A DNA stretch of 49,957 bases from CBFGTA01 sp965651595 (GTDB lineage Bacteria; Actinomycetota; Actinomycetes; S36-B12; UBA10799), in contig CBFGTA010000002.1 in the NCBI GenBank assembly GCA_965651595.1, positions 1 through 49,957 of the forward strand. The letters run 5' to 3'. This document shows positions 21,717 to 30,200 of the stretch, in pieces. Made by a program: the position numbers and the translations under genes. The notes under the pieces were generated by a model. It saw only the letters and a list, made by a program, of their open reading frames with translations, was not told where the DNA came from and ran no database searches. Each line of letters begins with the position of its first letter. The first letter of the stretch is position 1.

Positions 21717-22526
21717 ATGACAGTTCTTGACGACATCTTGGTGGGCGTGCGAGCCGACCTGGAACAGCGTCAAGCTCAAGTGTCACTCGATGAGCTCAAG
21801 GCGGCAGCCGAGCGCATGCCTCCGGCGCTGGCCGCTATCCACCGACTCCGACACGAAGGCATCTCCGTGATTGCCGAGGTCAAACGAGCGAGCCCGAGTA
21901 AAGGCCCGCTCGCCCCGATTGCTGACCCCGCTGCCCTGGCGGCGGCCTACGAAGCTGGCGGTGCCGCCTGCATATCGGTGCTGACGGAGCAACGACGCTT
22001 TCACGGGAGCCTGGCAGACTTGGCAGCGGTTCGGGCTGCAGTAGAGGTCCCCATCCTGCGCAAAGATTTCATCGTCACGAGTTACCAACTATGGGAAGCA
22101 CGAGCCCATGGCGCAGACCTGGTCCTGCTGATTGTGGCGGCACTCGACGACCCAGCCCTCGTTTCCTTGGTGGAAAGGGCCCAGTCGTTGGGCATGACCG
22201 CGGTTGTCGAGGTTCACGACGCGAACGAGGTCGAGCGAGCAGTCAGTGCCGGTGCGCGAGTAATCGGCGTGAACACCCGCAACTTGAAGGACCTCAGCGT
22301 CGACCGTGACCATTTCGAACAAGTAGCCCACCTGGTTCCCTCGGACGTTGTCCTGATTGCCGAGTCCGGGATTCGGGGTCCGCGCGATCTCGTCGCCTAC
22401 GGTTCGGCCGGAGCCGACGCGGTGCTCGCTGGCGAGGCGCTGGTCACCAGCCCAGATCCGGAAACCGCCGTACACGATCTGGTCACCGCCGGGTCCCACC
22501 CATCTGTCAAGAGTCCCCGCCATTAG
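21717..22526 (+). CDS. trpC: Indole-3-glycerol phosphate synthase
   Basis: Closes the indole ring from CdRP, the product of the PriA (TrpF) reaction. The 269-residue barrel protein has VIAEVKRASPSKG with the catalytic lysine, SVLTEQRRFHGSL, ILRKDFIV with the second catalytic lysine, LLIVAAL, VEVHD, GVNTRNLKDL and the phosphate site AESGI. It is the single-function form, not fused to TrpF, as expected where PriA exists. The ATG at 21717 has no ribosome site but stands 6 nt after a -10 hexamer. It is 8 nt upstream of trpB. Confidence 0.97.
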   Translation: MTVLDDILVGVRADLEQRQAQVSLDELKAAAERMPPALAAIHRLRHEGISVIAEVKRASPSKGPLAPIADPAALAAAYEAGGAACISVLTEQRRFHGSLADLAAVRAAVEVPILRKDFIVTSYQLWEARAHGADLVLLIVAALDDPALVSLVERAQSLGMTAVVEVHDANEVERAVSAGARVIGVNTRNLKDLSVDRDHFEQVAHLVPSDVVLIAESGIRGPRDLVAYGSAGADAVLAGEALVTSPDPETAVHDLVTAGSHPSVKSPRH

Positions 22527-22534
22527 AGGCAATT

Positions 22535-23779
22535 ATGACCAGTGAACGTCCCTTCCTCGACGCCAGCCATCCGGACCTGTCCGCGCCAGGTCGGTGGGGA
22601 ATCTACGGCGGCCGTTACGTTCCCGAGGCGCTCATTGCAGCACTCGACGAACTCAACCAGGAGTTCGAGTCGGCCCGGCGCGATCCGGCCTTCACCGCCG
22701 AATTCGACGCTCTCCTGCGTGACTATGTGGGCCGCCCGAATCCATTGACGGAGGCGAAGAACCTGGCGGCGCGAAGTGCCGGTGCGAGGATCTTCTTGAA
22801 GCGTGAAGACCTCAATCACACAGGCAGCCACAAGATCAACAACGTGTTGGGTCAGGCGCTGCTCACCCAGAGAATGGGCAAGCGGCGGGTGATTGCTGAG
22901 ACGGGCGCAGGCCAGCACGGTGTGGCCACAGCAACGGCAGCGGCCTTGATGGGACTTGAGTGTGTGGTGTACATGGGCGCTGAAGACACCCGACGCCAGG
23001 CGCTCAACGTCGCTCGCATGGAGTTGCTGGGAGCGTCTGTGGTGCCCGTCGAATCAGGCTCCGCGACCCTCAAAGATGCCATCAACGAAGCCATGCGCGA
23101 CTGGGTCACCAACGTCGAGGACACGCACTACTTGCTGGGCACAGTGGCCGGCCCGGCGCCGTTCCCCGCTATGGTGCGTTACTTCCATGAGGTGATCGGT
23201 CGCGAAACTCGTCAACAGATTCTCGCGGCGACCGGTTCCCTACCAGTCGCAGTTGCTGCGTGCGTGGGCGGAGGCAGCAACGCGATCGGCATCTTCTCCG
23301 GTTTCCTTGCCGACGCCGAGGTGAGCCTCTACGGATTCGAGGCGGCAGGTGACGGAATCGAGACGGGTCGTCACGCGGCAACGCTGACCGGAGGTTCGGT
23401 CGGAGTGCTCCACGGCGCGCGGTCGTACGTGTTGCAGGATCAGTTTGGTCAGACTGTTGAGTCGCACTCCATTTCTGCCGGACTCGACTATCCTTCCGTC
23501 GGACCCGAACATGCGTGGCTGAAAGATTCCGGCCGGGTGACGTATCGGGCAATCACCGATGTGGAGGCGATGGAGGCATTCTCGATCCTGTGCCAGACCG
23601 AAGGAATCATCCCCGCCATCGAATCGGCCCACGCAGTCGCCGGTGGACTCGAAATCGCTCGCAGCCTTGCGCCGACAGACAGCGTGGTGATCAACTTGAG
23701 CGGGCGCGGTGACAAGGATGTGGCCACGGCCGCTCAATACTTCGGGCTGCTTGCCTCGGACCCGGAGGAGAAGGCATGA
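22535..23779 (+). CDS. trpB: Tryptophan synthase beta subunit
   Basis: Condenses indole with serine using PLP. The 414-residue protein has the N-terminal GRWGIYGGRYVPE, the PLP lysine in NHTGSHKINN, the catalytic EtGAGQHG loop, the phosphate-binding CVGGGSNAIG and the C-terminal NLSGRGDKD. These are the features of the TrpB1 type that pairs with TrpA. The ATG at 22535 follows a GAGG ribosome site and the TGA overlaps trpA (ATGA), consistent with equal production of both subunits. Confidence 0.97.
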   Translation: MTSERPFLDASHPDLSAPGRWGIYGGRYVPEALIAALDELNQEFESARRDPAFTAEFDALLRDYVGRPNPLTEAKNLAARSAGARIFLKREDLNHTGSHKINNVLGQALLTQRMGKRRVIAETGAGQHGVATATAAALMGLECVVYMGAEDTRRQALNVARMELLGASVVPVESGSATLKDAINEAMRDWVTNVEDTHYLLGTVAGPAPFPAMVRYFHEVIGRETRQQILAATGSLPVAVAACVGGGSNAIGIFSGFLADAEVSLYGFEAAGDGIETGRHAATLTGGSVGVLHGARSYVLQDQFGQTVESHSISAGLDYPSVGPEHAWLKDSGRVTYRAITDVEAMEAFSILCQTEGIIPAIESAHAVAGGLEIARSLAPTDSVVINLSGRGDKDVATAAQYFGLLASDPEEKA

Positions 23780-24594
23780 GCGGTGAGGCCGCTGTCAGCG
23801 TTCAAACGGTATTCGACCGCACCGGCGCCGCAGGGCGTGCCGCGTTCATTGCCTACGTTCCGGCCGGGTTTCCCCACCGCGGTGCCGACGCCGAACTCGT
23901 CGCACGGTTAGTAGGCGCTGGCGTCGACATCATGGAAGTGGGACTGCCCTACTCGGACCCCCTCATGGACGGGCCGGTCATTGAGAAAGCTGTCGCGGCA
24001 GCCTTGGCAGGCGGGACTACCACTGACGACGTGTGGCCGGTGGTGGAGGCAGTTCGGACGGCTGGTGCAGCAGCGGTCGTTATGTCCTACTGGAACCCGG
24101 TCGAGGCCTACGGTTTGGAGCGGTTCGCCGAACAGTTGCGCGCCGCTGGTGGCAGCGGACTGATCACCCCAGACCTGCCGGTTGACGAAGCAGACAACTG
24201 GTGTGCGGTCAGCGACGAGTTCGCCCTTGATCGGATCTTCCTGGTGGCGCCTTCGTCGACCGACGAGCGTTTGGCTAGAGTAGCGGCCGCCTGTCGGGGA
24301 TTCGTGTACGCCGCTTCCACGATGGGGGTGACGGGCACTCGAACCACGGTGTCAGGTACCGCAGAAGTCCTTGTCCAGCGGACTCGCCTGCACACATCTC
24401 TGCCGGTATGCGTGGGTCTGGGAGTCTCTACTGGTGAGCAGGCCGCCGAAGTGGCCCGGTACGCCGACGGCGTGATCGTAGGTTCGGCGATCGTTCGCGC
24501 GGTGTCCGAGGCCGACACTGTCGCTGAAGGAATTCGGGCCGCTGAGCGACTCGCAGTCGGAATCGCTGACAAGATTCAGGCTGCCGGAAGCTAG
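23776..24594 (+). CDS. trpA: Tryptophan synthase alpha subunit
   Basis: Cleaves indole-3-glycerol phosphate and channels indole to TrpB. The 272-residue barrel protein has AYVPAGFP, the two catalytic acids in MEVGLPYSDPLMDGP (Glu then Asp), MSYWNPVEAYG, GLITPDLPVDEA, ASTMGVTGTR and the phosphate-binding GLGVST and GVIVGSAIV. It is the last trp gene here. Its TAG forms part of TAGACT (24592-24597), a possible -10 for the following DsbA-like gene. Confidence 0.97.
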   Translation: MSGEAAVSVQTVFDRTGAAGRAAFIAYVPAGFPHRGADAELVARLVGAGVDIMEVGLPYSDPLMDGPVIEKAVAAALAGGTTTDDVWPVVEAVRTAGAAAVVMSYWNPVEAYGLERFAEQLRAAGGSGLITPDLPVDEADNWCAVSDEFALDRIFLVAPSSTDERLARVAAACRGFVYAASTMGVTGTRTTVSGTAEVLVQRTRLHTSLPVCVGLGVSTGEQAAEVARYADGVIVGSAIVRAVSEADTVAEGIRAAERLAVGIADKIQAAGS

Positions 24595-24618
24595 ACTCTC
24601 TCCGAGATCACCCTAGTC

Positions 24619-24666
24619 GTCAATTTCACCGTCAACCACAACGTCAACCACAACGTCAACCACAAG
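24619..24666. repeat. 12-bp tandem repeat, four copies, before the DsbA-like gene
   Basis: The unit GTCAACCACAAC is perfect at 24631-24642 and 24643-24654, has one change at 24655-24666, and a decayed copy at 24619-24630. The array fills half of the 102-nt gap between trpA and the DsbA-like gene and would lie in that gene's 5' leader if the TAGACT at 24592 is its -10. Confidence 0.85.
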
Positions 24667-24696
24667 ACACTTCAGCCGACACCCGAGGAGTCACAC

Positions 24697-25485
24697 ATGG
24701 CGGATTCGTCCACCAAGGATCGCAAGCAGAAGGCCGCGGAGATGCGGGCGGCTCAGTTGGCGGCCGAGAAGCGCAAAGAGAGAATGATCCGGATCCTCGG
24801 CGGGGCCGTCGTCCTCATCATCGTGGTCGGCATCATCGGTCTGGCCGTGGCCCAAAGCCGCAGCAATAGTTCGTCTCAAACCTTGCCCGACCCCAATCCT
24901 TCGGCGGCGCTGCCCACCGGCGTGGACCCTCAAACTTACGGATACGTGGTGGGGTCGGCCACTAGCGGCGTGCCGCAAGTCCAGGTGTGGGAAGACTTCC
25001 AATGCCCGGCCTGTCAGAGTTTCGAACAGTCCGGAGCAGCCACCGCCTTGATCGCCGCGGCCGAAGCTGGTGAGATCGGACTTCAGTTCCGGCCAGCCGT
25101 GTTCCTCGACGCGCGACTGGGCAACAATTCTTCCCTGCTGGCCACCAACGCGTGGGGTTGCGCGGCTGATGCGGGCAAGGGCGTCGAGTACCACTCGGCA
25201 GTCTTCGCCAACCAGCCCACGAGCGAAGGAGTCGGCTACAACGAGTCGCAACTCGTGGAGATCGGCCAAGAGGTCGGCATTTCCGGTGACGCCTTGCCGA
25301 CCTTCGAACAGTGCGTCTACAACCTGAACTACGCGGGCTGGGTGGCGAACTCACAGCAGGCATTCTCCGAAGGTGAAGTGTCGGGGACGCCGTCGATCTA
25401 CGTCAACGGCCAAGAACTCCCCAACCAAGGCAACCTGTACTTCGATCCAGAAGCACTGCTGCGGGCAATCACGAACGCTTCCTGA
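24697..25485 (+). CDS. Membrane-anchored DsbA-like thioredoxin-fold protein
   Basis: The 262-residue protein has a charged N-terminus with a helical Ala/Lys/Glu stretch (residues 6-29), one membrane anchor (about 31-53), a Ser/Pro-rich linker, and a DsbA-like thioredoxin domain outside the membrane. The active site is C103-P-A-C106 in EDFQCPACQSFE, and the cis-proline loop is GTPSIYVNG. A further cysteine pair (CAAD and EQCVY) may form a structural disulfide. Such proteins oxidise or isomerise disulfides in secreted proteins, and the VKOR-family gene two positions downstream is the likely re-oxidising partner. The ATG follows CGAGGAG. The specific substrates are unknown. Confidence 0.9.
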   Translation: MADSSTKDRKQKAAEMRAAQLAAEKRKERMIRILGGAVVLIIVVGIIGLAVAQSRSNSSSQTLPDPNPSAALPTGVDPQTYGYVVGSATSGVPQVQVWEDFQCPACQSFEQSGAATALIAAAEAGEIGLQFRPAVFLDARLGNNSSLLATNAWGCAADAGKGVEYHSAVFANQPTSEGVGYNESQLVEIGQEVGISGDALPTFEQCVYNLNYAGWVANSQQAFSEGEVSGTPSIYVNGQELPNQGNLYFDPEALLRAITNAS

Positions 25486-25487
25486 CC

Positions 25488-26390
25488 GTGAGCTTTGTGC
25501 CAATGGATCTGTTGGCTGCCATTCCGAGCCCAACAACCGGGGTATGGCAACTCGGGCCGCTGCCGATTCGCGCCTACGCACTGGTGATTTTGGTCGGCAT
25601 CGTCGTGGCGGTGTGGTTGACCAATCGGCGCTGGGTGGCGCGCGGGGGGCAGTCCGGATTCGTCTTGGACGTGGCGATCTGGGCAGTTCCGTTTGGAATC
25701 GTGGGGGCGCGCCTGTACCACGTGGCCACCGACTGGCCTGACTACTTCGGACCCGGCGGCAAGGGCTTCCTGGCCGCGCTAGAAGTCTGGCAAGGAGGGC
25801 TGGGAATTTGGGGGGCCGTAGCCGGCGGGGCGCTCGGTGCGTGGATCGCGTGTCGACGGGCGGGTATTCAGCTGCCACCCTTGGCTGATGCTCTCGTGCC
25901 TGGCCTCGCCATCGCCCAGGCCGTGGGGCGGTTCGGCAACTACTTCAACCAAGAACTGTTCGGGAGGCCGACGGCGGTGCCGTGGGCACTAGAAATCGAT
26001 CCAGCCAATCGGCCAGCCGGCTATTTGGAGTACGCGACGTTCCATCCCACTTTCCTGTACGAAGCGCTGTGGGTCCTCGTCGCAGCTGCCGTCGTGGTGT
26101 GGGCGGAGAAGCGATTCTCGCTTGGTCATGGCCGAGCATTTGCCAGCTACGTGTTCCTCTACTGTCTGGGCCGACTGGCCTGGGAACTAGTCCGCATCGA
26201 TCATGCCAGCCTCATCTTCGGAATCCGGGTCAACGTGTTCACGTCAGTATTGATAGGACTTGCGGCCCTTGCCTATGTGGTGATCTCAGCGAGAATGAGA
26301 CCAGGTCGAGAATCGGCAGCGGAACTGTTGCGCCCGGCATCGCGACCGACTGATCACGAACCGGTAGTAACGGGAAAGGATGCCTCATGA
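25488..26390 (+). CDS. lgt: Prolipoprotein diacylglyceryl transferase
   Basis: Adds diacylglycerol from phosphatidylglycerol to the lipobox cysteine of prolipoproteins, the step before LspA. The 300-residue membrane protein has the Lgt signature GRFGNYFNQELFGRPT, the upstream RLYHV motif, FHPTFLYEALW and seven or so membrane helices. The Arg-rich tail after residue 275 is a common actinobacterial extension. The GTG at 25488 starts 2 nt after the DsbA-like stop; an ATG at 25503 is an alternative. Its stop overlaps the VKOR gene (ATGA). In mycobacteria lgt also follows trpA, so the position is conserved. Confidence 0.96.
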   Translation: MSFVPMDLLAAIPSPTTGVWQLGPLPIRAYALVILVGIVVAVWLTNRRWVARGGQSGFVLDVAIWAVPFGIVGARLYHVATDWPDYFGPGGKGFLAALEVWQGGLGIWGAVAGGALGAWIACRRAGIQLPPLADALVPGLAIAQAVGRFGNYFNQELFGRPTAVPWALEIDPANRPAGYLEYATFHPTFLYEALWVLVAAAVVVWAEKRFSLGHGRAFASYVFLYCLGRLAWELVRIDHASLIFGIRVNVFTSVLIGLAALAYVVISARMRPGRESAAELLRPASRPTDHEPVVTGKDAS

Positions 26391-27022
26391 CGACCGACGA
26401 GCAGACTCCGGCTGAAGCTGTCGCGGCCAGGGCGCCAGCGGGAATACGGGTCACTCGGGCCCTGGCTTGGTGGTTAGTGGTCGGGGGAATCATCGGTTGG
26501 ATCGCTTCGTTTGACCTCATTGTCGAGAAGATGATGCTGCTGTCCGATCCCACCTACGTACCCACCTGTTCGATCAGTGCCGTGTTCGCTTGCGGATCCG
26601 TGATGACCAGTGATCAGGCCAACGCGTTTGGGTTCGCCAACCCCATCCTGGGCAGTGCCGGATTCGCCATGGTGATCGCGAGCGGCTTCGGGATCCTGGC
26701 TGGCGGATCGTTCCGCCGCTGGTACTGGTGGGGAATGCAGATCGGAGTGATCTTTGGCGTCGTCTTCGTCCACTGGCTGATGTACGCGTCGATGGCCGAG
26801 ATTCGAGCCCTCTGCCCCTACTGCATGGTCGTCTGGGTAGTCACCATCGTGACGTTCTGGTACATCACAGCGAACAATCTGCGCGCGGGCGTGTTCGGTG
26901 ACTCTCCTGGGGTGCGCCGGATCGGTGACCTCGCCTATCGCTTCGCCCCAGCCGGATTGGCGATCTGGTTCGCCGCGATCGTTGCCGCAGCTATCGTGAG
27001 CTTCCCGGCACTTCTTGGCTGA
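26387..27022 (+). CDS. Vitamin K epoxide reductase family protein
   Basis: A quinone-linked membrane enzyme that re-oxidises DsbA-like partners, replacing DsbB in actinobacteria. The 211-residue protein has about five membrane helices. The expected cysteines are all present: the outer-loop pair C61 and C69 (CSISAVFAC) and the active-site C143-P-Y-C146 next to the quinone site, with the conserved Ser/Asp region before it. The ATG overlaps the lgt stop. Together with the DsbA-like gene it forms a complete oxidative folding pair. The actual quinone (menaquinone expected) is inferred from the phylum. Confidence 0.92.
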   Translation: MTTDEQTPAEAVAARAPAGIRVTRALAWWLVVGGIIGWIASFDLIVEKMMLLSDPTYVPTCSISAVFACGSVMTSDQANAFGFANPILGSAGFAMVIASGFGILAGGSFRRWYWWGMQIGVIFGVVFVHWLMYASMAEIRALCPYCMVVWVVTIVTFWYITANNLRAGVFGDSPGVRRIGDLAYRFAPAGLAIWFAAIVAAAIVSFPALLG

Positions 27023-27042
27023 GGCCCGTGCCGCTAAGGTGC

Positions 27043-27048
27043 TAGAGT
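27043..27048 (+). promoter_or_regulatory. Candidate -10 for gltBD
   Basis: TAGAGT sits in CTAGAGTAAC, the same 10-mer as the hisI/TIGR03085 divergent promoter. Transcription starting near 27055 would give a leader of about 207 nt before the gltB ATG. No good -35 at 16-19 nt is seen. Confidence 0.45.
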
Positions 27049-27053
27049 AACCG

Positions 27054-27149
27054 GTGGGCCAATGGCGTCCCACTTGAAGCTGTCGCGCACCCGTGAGGTG
27101 TTCCGGCACACCACGCTGACCTGCAGGTCTGCGCCAACCTTCGCGGGTG
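27054..27149 (+). promoter_or_regulatory. Candidate structured RNA leader of gltB
   Basis: The bases just after the likely start point pair on paper into a compact fold. A first hairpin is GTGGG/CCCAC (27054-27058 with 27069-27073). A closing stem CACCCG/CGGGTG (27088-27093 with 27144-27149) then encloses two hairpins: GGTGT/ACACC (27097-27101 with 27108-27112) and CGC-GACC/GGTC-GCG (27114-27121 with 27126-27133, one T-T mismatch, TGCA loop). This makes a three-way junction. I do not recognise it as the known glutamine riboswitch or any other class. The remaining 112 nt up to gltB hold only the ribosome site GGGAG. Confidence 0.35.
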
Positions 27150-27261
27150 GACCGTAGCGTCGAAGTCAACGCAACTGATTCCAGAGTCGAGGCACGGGAC
27201 GAACCTGCCGCGGCGAAGAGCAGCCTCGCACAAACTTGGTTTCACTGAGCATGGGAGCACT

Positions 27262-30200
27262 ATGAGCGTGTTTGCCACCCGGCCCGCCAGCGGCCTGTAC
27301 GACCCGCAGTTCGAACACGACGCCTGTGGCGTGGCGTTCGTGGCGACTCTGACCGGCAACGCCAGTCACGAGATCGTGCAACAGGCGCTGACCGCCCTGC
27401 GCAACCTGGACCATCGCGGCGCGTCAGGCGCCGAGGTTGACACTGGTGATGGGGCCGGGATCCTCGTCCAGATTCCCGATGCTTTCTTCCGGGCCGTCAG
27501 CGACTTCCCTTTGCCCGAAGCTGGCGCCTACGCTGCCGGTAATGTGTTTCTGCCAGCCGACGTGGCGGCTCGAGAGGCGGCTCGACAGACGATCGAGGAT
27601 ATTGCGACCGAAGAGGGAATCCAGATTCTGGGATGGCGCGATGTCCCCGTCGTGGCTGAGCTTGTCGGGCGGACTGCCGCGGCAGCCATGCCGCACTTTT
27701 CCCAGGTGTTCATCGCCGCCACCCGGGATGCGCAGGCCGTCACCGGCCTGGAACTGGAGCGTTTGTCGTTCTGTCTGCGCAAGCGTTCCGAACTCGAAGC
27801 AGGAATCTACTTCGCATCCCTGTCGAGCCGGACGATCGTCTACAAGGGAATGCTCACCACCGCACAACTTGAACCCTTCTATCCCGACCTGTCTGATCAC
27901 CGGTTTGCGTCTGCGCTGGGTCTGGTCCATTCGCGGTTCTCCACGAACACCTTCCCGAGTTGGCCACTGGCCCATCCGTTCCGATTCATCGCCCACAATG
28001 GCGAAATCAACACGGTCCGCGGCAACCGCAACTGGATGAAGGCCAGAGAAGCGATGCTGGCCAGTGACGTGATTCCCGGCGACCTGCAGCGCCTGTTCCC
28101 GATCTGCTCGCCCACGGCGAGCGACTCAGCGAGCTTCGACGAAGTCTTGGAACTGCTGTACTTGGGGGGACGTAGCCTGCCCCACGCCGTGTTGATGATG
28201 ATCCCCGAGGCGTGGGAAAACAACGTCAATATGGATCCGAATCGACGGGCGTTCTACGAATACCACTCGACCATGATGGAGCCCTGGGACGGCCCCGCGA
28301 GCGTGTCCTTCACCGACGGCTCGGTGATCGGAGCGGTGCTCGACCGTAATGGTCTGCGGCCGGGAAGGTTCTGGATCACCGACGACGGGCTCGTGGTGCT
28401 CGGTTCGGAGGCCGGTGTTCTCGATATTCCGGCCAGCAAGGTTGTCCGCAAGGGCCGGCTGCAACCCGGCAAGATGTTCCTAGCTGACTTGGTGAACGGA
28501 CGCGTCATCGAGGACGACGAGATCAAGGGCGAGCTTGCCCAAGCGGCCCCATACGGCGAATGGCTCGAAGAAGGACTCGTCCATCTCGAAGACCTCCCCG
28601 ACCGCGAGCACGTCGTGCACACCCACTCCTCAGTCGTGCGGCGTCAGCAGGCGTTCGGGTACACCGAGGAAGAACTGCGGATCTTGGTCTCCCCGATGGC
28701 CCTCAACGGCATAGAACCGATCGGCTCCATGGGAACTGATACCCCCATCGCTGCCTTGTCGGAACGTCCACGACTGATTTTCGACTACTTTTCTCAATTG
28801 TTCGCACAGGTGACCAATCCGCCGCTCGATGCGATTCGCGAAGAAATCGTTACCTCCCTGGCGACCAACATTGGGCGCGAGCTGAACTTGCTCGACGCGA
28901 CCGCCGACCATTGTCGGCACATTGTCTTGCCGTTCCCGGTGATCGACAATGACGAACTCGCCAAGATTCTGCACATCGATGCTGACGAAAATCAGGACTA
29001 TCGGGCCGCCAAGGTTTCCATGCTCTATCGAGTGGCAGACGGCGCCGCCGGACTAGAACGTCGACTCGACGAAGTTTTCGCCGAAGTGGATGCGCTGGTG
29101 GCGGCAGGGGTCGACTTCATCGTGCTCTCTGACCGCGACAGTGACGCCGACTTCGCTCCCATTCCGTCACTGCTCGCGACCTCGGCCGTTCATCACCATC
29201 TGGTGCGGGAAAAGACGCGGACCCAAGTCAGCGTTCTCGTCGAGACCGGAGACGTGCGCGAAGTTCACCACGTGGCGCTCCTCATCGGCTACGGCGCCGC
29301 CGCCATCAATCCGTACCTGGCCATGGAGTCCGTCGAGGACATGGTGCGTAACGGAACACTCGAGGGAGTCAGCCCCGCGCAAGCGGTGCGGAATCTCGTT
29401 CGCGCACTAGGAAAAGGCGTGCTCAAGGTGATGAGCAAGATGGGCATTTCCACCGTCGCCTCCTATCGGGGCGCACAGGTGTTCGAGGCGATCGGGCTTA
29501 GTCAAGAGTTCGTAGATCGCTACTTCACCGGTACCACGAGCAAACTCGGGGGAGTGGGCCTCGACGTGATCGCCCAAGAGGTGGAGAAGCGCCACCGGAT
29601 CGCCTATCCCACCAACGGGATCCCACCGGCACACCGGTCACTGCCGGTCGGTGGGGAGTACCAGTGGCGTCGCGAGGGCGAGCCGCACCTGTTCAACCCC
29701 GAGACAGTCTTCCGTTTGCAGCATTCCACCCGGACCAAGCGATATGACATCTTCCGCGAGTACTCCCACCTGGTGGACAACCAGTCGCGCGAATTGATGA
29801 CGTTGAGGGGACTGTTCCGGTTCGCCAACGGCCAACGAACGCCGATTCCGATTGAAGAAGTCGAGCCGGTGTCATCGATCGTGCGTCGATTCTCCACCGG
29901 AGCGATGTCGTATGGTTCGATCTCCGCCGAGGCCCACGAGACGCTCGCAATTGCGATGAACCGGCTCGGGGCCAAGTCGAACACTGGCGAAGGCGGAGAA
30001 GACCCCGAACGATACATCCCCCTGCCCAACGGTGATTCTCGACGCTCCGCAATCAAGCAAGTTGCTTCCGGCCGGTTCGGGGTGACCAGCCACTACCTGG
30101 TGAATTCTGACGACATCCAGATCAAGATGGCGCAGGGAGCCAAGCCCGGTGAGGGCGGTCAGTTGCCCGGTCACAAGGTCTATCCGTGGGTGGCCCGGAC

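Noticed and set aside
27062..27157. 31-codon ORF (starts MASHLKLSRTREVF) in the gltB leader
   Set aside because: It could be a leader peptide, but it has no good ribosome site and no run of Gln or Glu codons, and it lies over the proposed RNA stems. Coding is possible but unsupported.
27054..27261. Glutamine (glnA-type) riboswitch before gltB
   Set aside because: I looked for the conserved core with GGAAGUAGG and did not find it.
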